A model generated the notes under the pieces. That model saw only the letters and a program-made list of their open reading frames with translations. It ran no database searches and was not told where the DNA came from. A DNA stretch of 64,000 bases from Sphingobium cyanobacteriorum (GTDB taxonomy: Bacteria; Pseudomonadota; Alphaproteobacteria; Sphingomonadales; Sphingomonadaceae): the NCBI RefSeq assembly GCF_030580935.1, contig NZ_JAUQOM010000001.1:434001-498000 (forward strand). The letters run 5' to 3'. Positions 42,844-52,014 of the stretch are shown piece by piece; positions within the stretch are counted from its first letter, which is position 1; the number at the start of each line of letters is the position of its first letter. Both the position numbers and the translations under genes were made by a program.

Positions 42844-43542
42844 ATGAGCAGCATCCCCCCTGATCCAATCCCTTTCGATCCAATCCCTTTCGATATCGTC
42901 GGCTTCGACCTGGACGGCACCTTGATCGACACCAGCGGCGATCTGGCCGCGGCGGTCAATTACGCCATCGGCACGATCGGTCGCCCGCCCTTCCCGGTGG
43001 CGGCGATCCATCCCTTCGTGGGCAAGGGCGCGAAAGTGATGCTGGAACGCGCGCTGGAGGCGTCGGGCGGCCATGATGAAGCGACGCTGGAAGCCCTGCT
43101 CCCGATCCTGCTGGATTATTATGCGCAGAATCTGGCGATCCACAGCGTCCCCTATCCCGGCCTGATCGCGGCGATGGATGCGCTGGCGGCGCGCGGGGTG
43201 AAGCTGGCCATCTGCACCAACAAGGCGGAGCGATTCACCATCCCGCTGATGCACCAGATCGGCCTGTCGGATCGGTTCGCGGCCATTGTCGGTGGCGACA
43301 CCGTGGGCGTCGCCAAGCCCGATCCTGCGCCGATCCATGCCATGATCGAGCGGGCGGGCGGCGGCCGCACCATCTTCATCGGCGACACGATCAACGACAT
43401 TGCCGGCGCGCGCAACGCGGGCATCGCCAATGTCGCGGCCAGCTTCGGTTTCCTCGACGGTCCGGTCGAAAATCTGGCGGCGGACGCGGTGATCCATCAT
43501 TTCGATGAACTGGTGCCGCTGCTGGAACGCTGGCCGGCATGA
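42844..43542 (+). CDS. gph: Phosphoglycolate phosphatase (HAD superfamily)
   Basis: 232 residues from the ATG at 42844. HAD motif I GFDLDGTLIDT, motif II LAICTNKAE, Lys in VGVAKPDPAP and motif IV FIGDTINDIAGA. Hydrolyses 2-phosphoglycolate, a DNA-repair and photorespiration product; other small phosphate esters are possible. The N-terminus carries a doubled DPIPF caused by a 15-nt tandem duplication. Stop overlaps the next start by 4 nt. Confidence 0.88.
   Translation: MSSIPPDPIPFDPIPFDIVGFDLDGTLIDTSGDLAAAVNYAIGTIGRPPFPVAAIHPFVGKGAKVMLERALEASGGHDEATLEALLPILLDYYAQNLAIHSVPYPGLIAAMDALAARGVKLAICTNKAERFTIPLMHQIGLSDRFAAIVGGDTVGVAKPDPAPIHAMIERAGGGRTIFIGDTINDIAGARNAGIANVAASFGFLDGPVENLAADAVIHHFDELVPLLERWPA
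42862..42891 (+). repeat. 15-nt perfect tandem duplication at the start of gph
   Basis: GATCCAATCCCTTTC occurs twice in a row (42862-42876, 42877-42891), encoding DPIPF twice before the HAD motif. In frame, so it changes only the length of the N-terminal tail. Confidence 0.95.
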
Positions 43543-44300
43543 CCCTGCGCCTGGAGCGGGACGGCCCGGTCGCCCGGCTGCTGATCGACCGGCCACACCG
43601 GCGCAACGCCATGACCCAGGCGATGTGGACGCACCTGCCCAGCCTTGTCGGCGCGGCGATGGCCGACAACAGCGTGCGCGTGCTGATCCTGACCTCCGCC
43701 ACGCCGGGCCTGTTCTGCGCGGGTGCGGACATTGACGAATTTGCCGCCTGCTCCGGCGCGCAGGACTGGCGCGTCGCCAATCAGGATGCGATCCGCGCCA
43801 GCCAATATGCGCTGGCCCATGCGCAAAAGCCGGTGATCGCCGCGATCGACGGCGATTGCGTGGGCGGCGGATGCGGCCTTGCCATCGCCTGCGACCTGCG
43901 GATCGCTGCGCCCGCCGCGCGGCTGGGCATCACGCCGGCGAAGCTTGGCATCGTCTATTCGCTGTTCGACACCAAATTGCTGGTCGATCTGGTCGGCCCG
44001 GCGCGCGCCAAGCGCATCCTCTTCACCGCCGCGCTGCACGATGCCGACACCGCGCGCGCCATCGGCCTCATTGACGAGATCGCCGCCGATCCGCTGGCTA
44101 CCGCCGATACACTCGCGCGCACCATCGCCGCCAATGCCCAGCACAGCGTCCGCTCGTCCAAGGCGATCGTCCGCCGCATCCTTGACGGACAGGCCGATGA
44201 CGACGCGACCACGCTGGCGATGTTCCGCGACGCCTTCACCCGCCCCGATTTCGCCGAAGGGGTGGCCGCGTTCCGGGAGAAGCGGCGACCCGATTTCTGA
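43539..44300 (+). CDS. Enoyl-CoA hydratase/isomerase family protein
   Basis: 253 residues. Crotonase fold with the oxyanion-hole segments LFCAGADIDEFAA and AIDGDCVGGGCGLAIACDLR. Catalytic Glu positions of true hydratases are not evident (the helix after the second motif reads PAKLGIVYSL), so it may be an isomerase or another crotonase-type enzyme. It starts within the gph stop (ATGA), so the two are coupled. Confidence 0.88.
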   Translation: MTLRLERDGPVARLLIDRPHRRNAMTQAMWTHLPSLVGAAMADNSVRVLILTSATPGLFCAGADIDEFAACSGAQDWRVANQDAIRASQYALAHAQKPVIAAIDGDCVGGGCGLAIACDLRIAAPAARLGITPAKLGIVYSLFDTKLLVDLVGPARAKRILFTAALHDADTARAIGLIDEIAADPLATADTLARTIAANAQHSVRSSKAIVRRILDGQADDDATTLAMFRDAFTRPDFAEGVAAFREKRRPDF

Positions 44301-44363
44301 TCCCGCGCGCGGACATAAAGCCCGCCATTGTGATTCGCGCCCGCCCCCGCTAAAGGCGCGGGC

Positions 44364-46553
44364 ATGTCCAGCACCGCTCCCCACATCACCCCGGAAATCG
44401 TCGCCGAACATGGCCTCAGCCCGGAAGAATATGACCGCGTCGTAAAGGCGATCGGCCGCGCGCCGAACCTCACCGAACTGGGCATATTCTCGGTCATGTG
44501 GTCGGAGCATTGCTCCTATAAATCCTCCAAAATCCACCTGATGAAGCTGCCGACCAAAGGCCCGCAGGTGATTTGCGGCCCCGGCGAAAATGCCGGCGTG
44601 GTCGACATCGGCGACGGACAGGCCGCGATCTTCAAGATGGAGAGCCACAACCACCCGTCCTATATCGAACCCTATCAGGGCGCGGCGACCGGGGTGGGCG
44701 GCATTTTACGCGACGTGTTCACCATGGGCGCGCGCCCCATCGCCAACATGAACGCGCTGCGCTTTGGCCGCCCGGATCATCCCAAGATGCGCCACCTCAT
44801 CAGCGGCGTGGTGCGCGGCATCGGCGGCTATGGCAATTGCGTGGGCGTCCCCACCGTTGGCGGCGAAGTCAATTTCCACCCCGCCTATGACGGCAATATC
44901 CTGGTCAACGCGATGACCGTGGGTATCGCCGACACCGACAAGATTTTCTACAGCGCCGCGTCCGGCATCGGCAACCCGATCGTCTATGTCGGGTCAAAGA
45001 CCGGCCGCGACGGCATCCATGGCGCGACCATGGCCAGCGCCGATTTCGGCGACGACGCCGACGCCAAGCGCCCGACCGTGCAGGTCGGCGACCCCTTCAC
45101 CGAGAAGCTGCTGATCGAGGCGTGCCTGGAACTCATGGCGTCCGACGCGATCGTCGCGATTCAGGATATGGGCGCGGCGGGCCTTACCTCCTCCAGCGTC
45201 GAAATGGCGTCGAAGGGCGGCGTGGGCATCCAGCTCAACATGGACGACGTGCCGCAGCGCGAAACCGGCATGACCACCTATGAAATGATGCTCTCCGAAT
45301 CCCAGGAGCGCATGTTGATGGTCCTGAAGCCCGGCCGCGAAGCCTTTGCCGAAGCGATCTTCCGCAAGTGGGAACTGGACTTCGCCGTGATCGGCCATGT
45401 GACCGACACCGGCCGCATGGTCCTGATCCACAAGGGCGAGACGGTGTGCGACATTCCGCTCGCCCCGCTGGCCGACGACGCGCCGCTCTATGATCGCCCA
45501 TCCATGCCGATGGACGAATATAAGGTCTGGTCGGGCGTCAAGCCGCTGGGCGACATTCCCGAAAGCACAGACATCGGCGCGGACCTGCTCAAACTCATGG
45601 GCAGCCCGGACATCGCCAGCCGCCGCTGGATCTGGGAACAATATGACCATATGGTCGGTGCCGACACCGTCCAGCGCCCCGGCGGCGACGCGGCCGTCGT
45701 GCGCGTCCATGGCAGTAACAAGGGGATCGCGATCAGCACCGATTGCACCCCGCGCTATTGCTATGCCGACCCCTATGAAGGCGGCAAGCAGGCGATCGCC
45801 GAATGTTATCGCAACCTGAGCGCGGTCGGCGCGACGCCGCTGGCCGTGACCAACTGCCTCAACTTCGCCAACCCCCAGCGCCCCGAAATCATGGCGCAAC
45901 TGACCGGCTGCCTGAACGGCATGGGCGACGCCTGCCGCGCGCTCGACTTCCCGATCGTGTCGGGCAATGTGTCGCTCTATAACGAAAGCAAGGCGACCGG
46001 CGGCGGCAGCGCGATCCTGCCGACCCCGGCGATCGGCGGCATCGGCCTGCTGGCGGACGTGGATGTGATGGCGACGGTCGCGTTCAAGAATGAAGGCGAC
46101 GCGATCTGGCTGATCGGTGGGCCAGAAGGGGCTTTGGGCACCCACCTCGGCCAGACCATCTGGCTGCGCGAAATCGCCGGTCGCGAAGCGGGCGACGCGC
46201 CGAAGGTCGATCTGGCCGCCGAACGCGCCAACGCCGACAGCGTGCGCGCGCTGGTCGCCAGCGGGACGGTCAACGCCGTGCATGATATTTCGGACGGCGG
46301 CCTGATCGTCACGATCGCGGAAATGGCGCTGGCCGGCAGGATCGGCGCGACGCTGGACAGCGCGCTGACCACGGCGTCGGCATTCGGAGAAGATCAGGGT
46401 CGCTATGTCGTCACCGCCGCAGCGGGCGTCGATATTGCCGGCGCGGTGAAGATCGGCACCGTGGGCGGCGACAGCGTCGTCGGCGTGGCGCTGGACGCGC
46501 TGCGCAGCGCGCATGAAGGCTTCTTCCCCGCGCTGATGGACAGCGAACTCTGA
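44364..46553 (+). CDS. purL: Phosphoribosylformylglycinamidine synthase, PurL small type
   Basis: 729 residues, the short PurL that works with separate PurQ and PurS. ATP-binding and catalytic motifs: [56 protein letters not shown], and the second half repeats the fold ([27 protein letters not shown]). Fourth step of purine synthesis. The TGA is in frame with the following DUF559 remnant. Confidence 0.97.
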   Translation: MSSTAPHITPEIVAEHGLSPEEYDRVVKAIGRAPNLTELGIFSVMWSEHCSYKSSKIHLMKLPTKGPQVICGPGENAGVVDIGDGQAAIFKMESHNHPSYIEPYQGAATGVGGILRDVFTMGARPIANMNALRFGRPDHPKMRHLISGVVRGIGGYGNCVGVPTVGGEVNFHPAYDGNILVNAMTVGIADTDKIFYSAASGIGNPIVYVGSKTGRDGIHGATMASADFGDDADAKRPTVQVGDPFTEKLLIEACLELMASDAIVAIQDMGAAGLTSSSVEMASKGGVGIQLNMDDVPQRETGMTTYEMMLSESQERMLMVLKPGREAFAEAIFRKWELDFAVIGHVTDTGRMVLIHKGETVCDIPLAPLADDAPLYDRPSMPMDEYKVWSGVKPLGDIPESTDIGADLLKLMGSPDIASRRWIWEQYDHMVGADTVQRPGGDAAVVRVHGSNKGIAISTDCTPRYCYADPYEGGKQAIAECYRNLSAVGATPLAVTNCLNFANPQRPEIMAQLTGCLNGMGDACRALDFPIVSGNVSLYNESKATGGGSAILPTPAIGGIGLLADVDVMATVAFKNEGDAIWLIGGPEGALGTHLGQTIWLREIAGREAGDAPKVDLAAERANADSVRALVASGTVNAVHDISDGGLIVTIAEMALAGRIGATLDSALTTASAFGEDQGRYVVTAAAGVDIAGAVKIGTVGGDSVVGVALDALRSAHEGFFPALMDSEL

Positions 46554-46562
46554 CGACAGGGC

Positions 46563-46739
46563 ATGGAAATAGACGGCGCAGCCCATGACAAGGGTGATCG
46601 CCCCGCCCGCGACGCGACCCGCGATGCCTGGCTGCACGAAAAAGGCATCACCCTGCTGCGTATCCCTGCCGTCGATGTGCTAAAAGACCCCGCAACCACG
46701 GCCGACGCGATCGTCGCCTCTGTTCGGGAGCGGATATGA
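46563..46739 (+). pseudogene. DUF559 endonuclease-like remnant (N-terminus missing)
   Basis: 58 residues: MEIDGAAHDKGDRPARDA... then WLHEKGITLLRIPAVDVL. This matches the C-terminal half of DUF559 (Vsr-like) proteins, in which VEIDG holds an active-site Asp; the initial Met sits where the usual Val would be and the N-terminal half of the fold is absent. The frame continues from purL through its stop codon, so a deletion probably joined the relic to purL. It overlaps the DUF3052 gene by 4 nt. Possibly still translated. Confidence 0.68.
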
Positions 46740-47161
46740 CCGCCGGCTACTCCTCCACGCCCCTCTCCAGAAAACTCAGCCTGAAACCCGGCCTGCGCGC
46801 CTGGTGGGACGCCATGCCCGCATCGGTCGAGGCCGAACTGGCCGACAGCGGCGTTGTCCGCCTGGCCGCGCCGCAAGCGCCGATCGATGCGGCGCATGTC
46901 TTCGTCACCGACCGGGCCGACATGACCGCGAAGATCGCGGCGCTGCGCCCCTTGCTGGCGCCAACCGGCTTCCTGTGGATCAGTTGGCCCAAAAAGGCGT
47001 CGAAGGTGCCGACCGACATAACCGAGGACGTGATCCGCGCGGTCATCCTGCCGACAACCGACCTGGTCGATGTCAAGGTTTGCGCCGTCGATCCGGTCTG
47101 GTCGGGCCTCAAGCTGATGATCCGCAAGTCCGCGCGCCACGGCGCGGGCGCGCAACCGTGA
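46736..47161 (+). CDS. DUF3052-family protein
   Basis: 141 residues. Conserved segments YSSTPLSRKLSLKPG near the start and FLWISWPKKASKVPTDITED in the second half are characteristic of DUF3052. Function unknown; cytoplasmic, no membrane segment. It follows the DUF559 remnant with a 4-nt overlap. Confidence 0.88.
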   Translation: MTAGYSSTPLSRKLSLKPGLRAWWDAMPASVEAELADSGVVRLAAPQAPIDAAHVFVTDRADMTAKIAALRPLLAPTGFLWISWPKKASKVPTDITEDVIRAVILPTTDLVDVKVCAVDPVWSGLKLMIRKSARHGAGAQP

Positions 47162-47205
47162 TCCGGCCTTGCGCGCGCAGCGGGCCGATCTGACCGCATC
47201 CCGCG

Positions 47206-47742
47206 CTAGCCGCGCCGCAATATATATTCCGCGTCCGTCCAGTCGCCCACGCGAAAGCCATAATCGCCGACCTTGACGAAGCCGCGCCCGGCATAGACCG
47301 CCTGCGCGCGGTGGTTGCCCGACCATACGCCCAGCCACAACGGCCCCGGCATGCTGTCGTCCAGCCAGGCAAAGGCCGCGTCCATCAGCGCGCGCCCGAC
47401 TCCCATGCCCTGCGCCATGTTCAGGGCATAGAGCTGATAGAGTTCACCTTGTTCCGGCGACGCATCGGGATGCGGCAATTTGCATGGGCCGACATGCGCA
47501 TAGGCGATCAATCGTCCGTCATCCGCTTGCGCCACCCAGGTCGCATGGGACGGATCGGCCAATTCCGCCCTGACGCTGGCCAATCCATATGTATCCCGCT
47601 CGAACAGCGCCAGGTCGGCCGGCGGATAGGGAATGGCAAAGCCGTCGAGGAAGGTTTCACGAAAGGCCGCCAGCTTGAGCTGCGAGAGGGCAGCGGCGTC
47701 ATCTGGCTGCGCGCGGCGGAGGGAGAAAGACGAAACGGCCAT
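47206..47742 (-). CDS. GNAT-family N-acetyltransferase
   Basis: 178 residues. Acetyl-CoA binding motif A is visible as MAQGMGVGRALMDAAFAW and motif B around LGVWSGNHRAQAVYAGRGF. Transfers an acetyl group from acetyl-CoA to an amine; the substrate is unknown. Convergent with the DUF3052 gene. Confidence 0.9.
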   Translation of the reverse strand: MAVSSFSLRRAQPDDAAALSQLKLAAFRETFLDGFAIPYPPADLALFERDTYGLASVRAELADPSHATWVAQADDGRLIAYAHVGPCKLPHPDASPEQGELYQLYALNMAQGMGVGRALMDAAFAWLDDSMPGPLWLGVWSGNHRAQAVYAGRGFVKVGDYGFRVGDWTDAEYILRRG

Positions 47743-47779
47743 GGCGACCGGATGACATATCCGCCATTATCGCACAATC

Positions 47780-48547
47780 TCAAGCAGCCCGCGTCACCCG
47801 CCCGAACAGCACCTGATAGCTGTCCCCGCCCCCCGCCGCGTCAAAGACGGCCATCACCCGGCGCAGCGCACGCGGCCCCAGCGGCGGGCGGCCTTCGGTC
47901 GGCACCACCGCGCCGATGCCCTTCAAATGCGCGATCAGCCCACGCGCATCGCCGCAATCCAGCGGATAATCCTCATCAAAGGCAAAAGCGTCGCCATGCG
48001 CCGCCAGCATCGCCCGTAGCGCGTCGAGCGAGGGATAGTCGGGCACGCCCGTCACCAGCCCGCACGCCGCATGCGCGGCGCGCCAGCGGGCGAAGCTGCC
48101 CTGTCCCATGGTCGAGAAGATCAGGCTGCCCCCCGGCCGCAACAGCCCGGCCAGCCGCGCGATCGCGCCATCCAGGTCATCGAACCATTGAAAGGCCAGG
48201 CTGGACAGGATGAGGTCGAACCATGGCCCGTCAAATGCCGGCGCTTCGCCGTCCATGGGCAGGAAGGTGCCCGCGATCAGCCCGTGCGAGGCCGCCTGCG
48301 CCAGCATGGCCGGCGCAATGTCGGTCGCGATCAGTTCCGCCCCCGGCCAGCGCGCCTGAATGTCGCGCGTCAGGAAGCCGGTGCCACAGCCGATTTCCAA
48401 TATCCGGGCAACGCCGTCGGGCCTCTGCCGCTGGGCAAGGTCCGCCACCAGCGTCGCCGCCAGCCGCTGCGGCCCGGCATGGCGTTCATATTGTCCGGCC
48501 GCCGCACCGAAGGCGGCGCTGATGCGGTGCTTGCGACTGTCGTTCAT
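47780..48547 (-). CDS. BioC-like SAM-dependent methyltransferase
   Basis: 255 residues from the ATG at 48547; the frame to 48583 is not conserved. SAM motif I VARILEIGCGTGFLTRDI, motif II region GAELIATDIAPAML, and FDLILSSLAFQWFDDL, which is characteristic of malonyl-ACP O-methyltransferase BioC (first step of pimelate synthesis for biotin). No other biotin genes are visible in the window, so the role stays likely rather than certain. Confidence 0.82.
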   Translation of the reverse strand: MNDSRKHRISAAFGAAAGQYERHAGPQRLAATLVADLAQRQRPDGVARILEIGCGTGFLTRDIQARWPGAELIATDIAPAMLAQAASHGLIAGTFLPMDGEAPAFDGPWFDLILSSLAFQWFDDLDGAIARLAGLLRPGGSLIFSTMGQGSFARWRAAHAACGLVTGVPDYPSLDALRAMLAAHGDAFAFDEDYPLDCGDARGLIAHLKGIGAVVPTEGRPPLGPRALRRVMAVFDAAGGGDSYQVLFGRVTRAA

Positions 48548-48724
48548 GGCTGGCGCATTTTCAGTCGACGATTCACAGTCCACGCTCTGGAGCCGCAGGC
48601 CGGCAAAGCCTAAAATGCGACCGCCAGGAAGTTAGAGCCTTTCCACCCTGCGTCAAAAGGCTCTAGGCGGATGGCAGAGCCTTGCAGACCTGACCAGCCC
48701 CTTTCAATGGAAACGCAGCACGAA

Positions 48725-49963
48725 ATGACATCCCCCCGCATTCCCGCCATGGACGTTTTGCGCGGTTGCGCGGTCATGGGCATATTGTGGATGAACATCA
48801 CCGCCTTTGCCATGCCGCAAAGCGCCTATTTCAATCCGGCGGTGGCGGGATCGCCGGGCGCGGGCGACATCGCCTTCTGGGCCGTCAGCCTGATCCTGGT
48901 CGACGGCAAGATGCGCGGACTGTTCGCCATGCTGTTCGGGGCATCCATGCTGTTGCTGATCGACAGGGAAGAAATGGCGGGCCGTGACGGGCGACGGACG
49001 CAGATGGTCCGGTCCGGCTGGCTGTTCGTGCTGGGTTGCGTCCATTTCTTCGCGCTGTGGTGGGGTGACATATTGCGCATCTATGCGATCGTCAGCCTGT
49101 TCGCGATCCTGTTTGCCGGGCAAGAGCCGCTCGATCTGGTCAAGCGCGCCTTTCTGTGTTTCCTGCTGCAATTCCTGCTGCTCGCCGCCTTCATCGCCAG
49201 CCTCTATATCTGGGGTCATGCCGCCACGGCGCCGGACGCGGACGCCGGGATGCGGGCGGGCTTTACCCATTTCATGGCGGCGCTGTCCGACCCCGCAAGC
49301 CCCACGACCCAGACGGAGATCGCCACCTATCGCAGCGGCTTTGGCGCGATCCTCCAGATGAAGCTGGCCGCCTTCCCCGGCGAATGGCTGTGGGGCTTCC
49401 TGTTCACCGCCTTCGAAACGCTGGGCTTCATGCTGCTGGGCATGGCGATGCTCAAGGGCGGTTTCCTGACCGGCAACTGGGACATGGAACATTATCGGCG
49501 CACGGCGCGCCATTGCTTCGCGATCGGACTGCCCGCCATGGCCGCGATGGCGCTGTGGGTGGGGTATGGCGGATTTGCCCCGCTCCCCACCTATGGCGTG
49601 GCGCTGGCCTGGTCGCTGCCTTTCCGCATCCCGCTGAGCGTGGGCTGGGCCGCGCTGATCCTGTGGCTGCTGGCGCGCCATCGCACCAGCCCGTGGGTCG
49701 GCCGGATCGCCGCGGCCGGGCGGATGACGCTCAGCAATTATCTGGGCACGAGCATCCTCATGACGGCGATCTTCTATGGCTGGGGCCTGGGTCTTTTCGC
49801 CCATGTCCGCCCGGCGGTGCTGCCCTTGTTCATCCTGGCGACCTGGGCGATCATGCTGCTGTGGTCGCAACCTTATGCGAATCGCTTCGCGATGGGACCG
49901 GCGGAATGGCTGTGGCGCAGCCTTGTCGCCGGGAAACCGCAAAAGATTCGCAGAAGCGTTTAA
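48725..49963 (+). CDS. DUF418-domain membrane protein (YeiB-like)
   Basis: 412 residues from the ATG at 48725 (418 from the ATG at 48707). Starts RIPAMDVLRGCAVMGILWMN, the DUF1624/DUF418 N-terminal signature, with about 9-10 membrane helices and the DUF418 end (AGRMTLSNYLGTSILMTAIF, GPAEWLWRSL). Inner membrane protein of unknown function; some relatives are acyltransferase-like. Start choice is uncertain. Confidence 0.85.
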   Translation: MTSPRIPAMDVLRGCAVMGILWMNITAFAMPQSAYFNPAVAGSPGAGDIAFWAVSLILVDGKMRGLFAMLFGASMLLLIDREEMAGRDGRRTQMVRSGWLFVLGCVHFFALWWGDILRIYAIVSLFAILFAGQEPLDLVKRAFLCFLLQFLLLAAFIASLYIWGHAATAPDADAGMRAGFTHFMAALSDPASPTTQTEIATYRSGFGAILQMKLAAFPGEWLWGFLFTAFETLGFMLLGMAMLKGGFLTGNWDMEHYRRTARHCFAIGLPAMAAMALWVGYGGFAPLPTYGVALAWSLPFRIPLSVGWAALILWLLARHRTSPWVGRIAAAGRMTLSNYLGTSILMTAIFYGWGLGLFAHVRPAVLPLFILATWAIMLLWSQPYANRFAMGPAEWLWRSLVAGKPQKIRRSV

Positions 49964-50023
49964 TTTACTATTGCGACCCATTATCAGGCACGCTATCTCC
50001 CTGCCATCAGGAGAATGGCTGCG

Positions 50024-50194
50024 ATGGTCGTCTGCGTGTGCAATGCAATTCGGGAAAAGGATGTGCGGGAAGCCGCGCGCAACGGGGCGGACACGCCATG
50101 CAGCGCCTATGCCCAATATGGTCGCCGGCCCAAATGCGGCCAGTGCGTCTCCTTCGCTCGCACGATCATCGCCGCGGAACGTGCATCCGCCTGA
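50024..50194 (+). CDS. bfd: Bacterioferritin-associated ferredoxin
   Basis: 56 residues. Cys pattern of Bfd [2Fe-2S] proteins: MVVCVCNAIREKDV and RPKCGQCVSFARTI (CxC and CxxC). It donates electrons to bacterioferritin to release iron as Fe(II). Start at 50024 has the ribosome site AGGAG about 11 nt upstream; an in-frame ATG at 50015 is also possible. bfr follows after 151 nt. Confidence 0.9.
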   Translation: MVVCVCNAIREKDVREAARNGADTPCSAYAQYGRRPKCGQCVSFARTIIAAERASA

Positions 50195-50345
50195 CAAGAG
50201 TGCGAAGCATCCGCATCTGCACGGTGCGAGCATCACGCAATAGCGTGGTAGAAAATCCATTATTTTCAAGGCTTTTCCGCTTAACACGGGCCTGCCGAGC
50301 CGATATAGTCGCGACCTTCCCCCTAGTCTGCCGGAGTATAACGCC

Positions 50346-50825
50346 ATGAAGGGCGACCCGAAGGTCATCGAATTTCTGAACGAGGTGCTCAAGAATGAGC
50401 TGACCGCGATCAACCAATATTTCCTCCACTACCGGATGCTCAATCATTGGGGCATCGAGAAGCTGGCGAAATTCGAATATTCCGAATCGATCGACGAGAT
50501 GAAACATGCCGACAAGGTGGCGGAGCGTATCCTCTTCCTTGACGGCCTGCCCAATTTCCAGTTGCTCGGCCGCCTGAAGATCGGCGAAACGGTCGAGGAA
50601 ATCCTCAAGGCCGACCTGGAGCTGGAATATGAGGCGCTCCCGGTCCTCAAGGATGCGATCGCCTATTGCGAGACGATCCGCGACTATGTGAGCCGCGACC
50701 TGTTCCAATATATCCTCGAAAGCGAGGAAGAGCATGTCGACACGCTGGAAACCCAGTTCGAAATGATCGAGCGCATGGGCATCCAGAATTATATCCAGTT
50801 GCAAAGCAAGGCGAAGGAGGACTGA
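50346..50825 (+). CDS. bfr: Bacterioferritin
   Basis: 159 residues. Di-iron ferroxidase ligands in KNELTAINQYFLHYRM, MKHADKVAERILFL and EEEHVDTLETQFEMI; the haem ligand Met52 is present (SIDEMKHADK). It forms a 24-mer shell that stores iron as ferric mineral. Paired with bfd upstream, which reduces the mineral for release. Confidence 0.97.
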   Translation: MKGDPKVIEFLNEVLKNELTAINQYFLHYRMLNHWGIEKLAKFEYSESIDEMKHADKVAERILFLDGLPNFQLLGRLKIGETVEEILKADLELEYEALPVLKDAIAYCETIRDYVSRDLFQYILESEEEHVDTLETQFEMIERMGIQNYIQLQSKAKED

Positions 50826-50853
50826 ACCTCCCCCGACGCGCATGCCGTTGCAG

Positions 50854-50886
50854 AAGGGGGCGTCCTGAACGGCGCCCCTTTTCTTT
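50854..50886 (+). terminator. Rho-independent terminator of bfr
   Basis: Stem AAGGGG(G)CG (50854-50862, one bulged G) with CGCCCCTT (50873-50880), then TTCTTTT. 31 nt after the bfr stop. Confidence 0.85.
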
Positions 50887-50970
50887 TGGCGCATATGGGC
50901 CTTGCAAACCCGGTCTGGCGTGTCGAGCAATGCCGGCATCCGCTTTGCAACGGGCGGCATCGCCCCGCTT

Positions 50971-51378
50971 TTACAGCAGCGCTTCCAGCAGTCCGATCAG
51001 CGGCAGGTCCGCAGGCGGCATGTCCAGCGCGTACATCTGGGCCGGGCGCACCCATGTGAGGGCCGTGGCGTGGCGCGCTTCGGGCACGCCCGTCCACTTG
51101 CGGCAGACATAGAGCAGCAGCAGCAGGTGCCGATCGCCCAATGCTTCGCTGGCAAAGGCGGCGGGGGCCAGGCAACTGGCCTGGGCCTGTATCCCCAGTT
51201 CCTCCTCCAGTTCACGTACCAGCGCCGCTTCGGGCGTTTCGCCAGGCTCCACCTTGCCGCCGGGGAACTCCCACAGGTCGGCCATCGCCTTGCCCGGCGG
51301 GCGCTGTTGCAACAACACCCGGCCATCAGCGTCGACCAACGCCACGGCGACAACCAGCAAGGGAGAAAAAGGCGTCAT
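50971..51378 (-). CDS. mutT: NUDIX hydrolase, MutT-type (8-oxo-dGTP diphosphatase)
   Basis: 135 residues. The Nudix box is complete: GGKVEPGETPEAALVREL followed by EEELGI. The N-terminus (LLVVAVALVDADGRVLLQQR) is typical of MutT. Removes 8-oxo-dGTP from the nucleotide pool to prevent A:T to C:G transversions. Divergent from the Flp pilin genes. Confidence 0.92.
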   Translation of the reverse strand: MTPFSPLLVVAVALVDADGRVLLQQRPPGKAMADLWEFPGGKVEPGETPEAALVRELEEELGIQAQASCLAPAAFASEALGDRHLLLLLYVCRKWTGVPEARHATALTWVRPAQMYALDMPPADLPLIGLLEALL

Positions 51379-51449
51379 AATCGTCCGGTCAAGAGGGCTT
51401 TGTTAACCCTGGCTGCTTTACACGTCCTGCCGGGACTGTCTGTAGTGAA

Positions 51450-51647
51450 ATGGGGGAAATGATGCGCGGACTTATCGAGATCATCACCCGATGGGGGCTG
51501 ATGCGTTGCGAACGCGGCGCCACGGCGGTCGAATATGCCCTGATTCTCGCGATGGTCGTCCTGGCCATGATCGCCGCGCTCAGCAACGTCGCCGACAAGA
51601 CCACCGGCATGTGGAACAACGTCGCAAGCAATGTAGTGGCGCATTAA
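51450..51647 (+). CDS. Flp/Fap-family type IVb pilin, copy 1
   Basis: 65 residues (61 from the ATG at 51462). Has the Flp prepilin cleavage region ERGATAVEYALILAMVVLAM (Gly before cleavage, Glu5 and Tyr6). More divergent than the second copy, with extra residues before the cleavage site. No tad assembly genes are in the window. 138 nt before copy 2. Confidence 0.85.
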   Translation: MGEMMRGLIEIITRWGLMRCERGATAVEYALILAMVVLAMIAALSNVADKTTGMWNNVASNVVAH

Positions 51648-51785
51648 CCATCAATATTTGACAGTGTTTCCGCCCATTAAGAATTTTTCAACCGACCTGC
51701 TCTAGTTCCATCCTTGTCGACCACGAATTACCAAGCGGGGCGGCCGGGTAGTTTAACGCAGAACTTATTTTCAAGGAGACGTCAC

Positions 51786-51947
51786 ATGAAGTTCGTCCGT
51801 AAGATGCTGAAGAATGAAAAGGGTGCCACCGCGATCGAATACGGCCTGATCGCCGCTCTGATCGCCGTCGCCGCCATCGGCGCGATGACCAGCCTGGGCT
51901 CCAAGCTGGGCAGCACCTTCAACAATGTTTCGGGCAACCTGCAGTAA
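51786..51947 (+). CDS. Flp/Fap-family type IVb pilin, copy 2
   Basis: 53 residues, canonical Flp: NEKGATAIEYGLIAALIAVA with cleavage after Gly, Glu5 and Tyr6, and a short C-terminal tail. Strong ribosome site AAGGAG. A TTGACA at 51658 may be the -35 of its promoter. The major subunit of a Flp pilus for surface attachment; copy 1 may be a minor pilin. Confidence 0.93.
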   Translation: MKFVRKMLKNEKGATAIEYGLIAALIAVAAIGAMTSLGSKLGSTFNNVSGNLQ

Positions 51948-51971
51948 GCCCTGAAACGATTGTCGGAACAG

Positions 51972-52003
51972 GAGGCGGCGGACCCAGGTTCGCCGCCTCT
52001 TTT
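51972..52003 (+). terminator. Rho-independent terminator of the Flp pilin gene
   Basis: Stem GAGGCGGCG (51972-51980) with CGCCGCCTC (51991-51999), 10-nt loop, then TTTT. Also faces the M48 gene end on minus. Confidence 0.93.
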
Positions 52004-52014
52004 CGTTCATGCAG

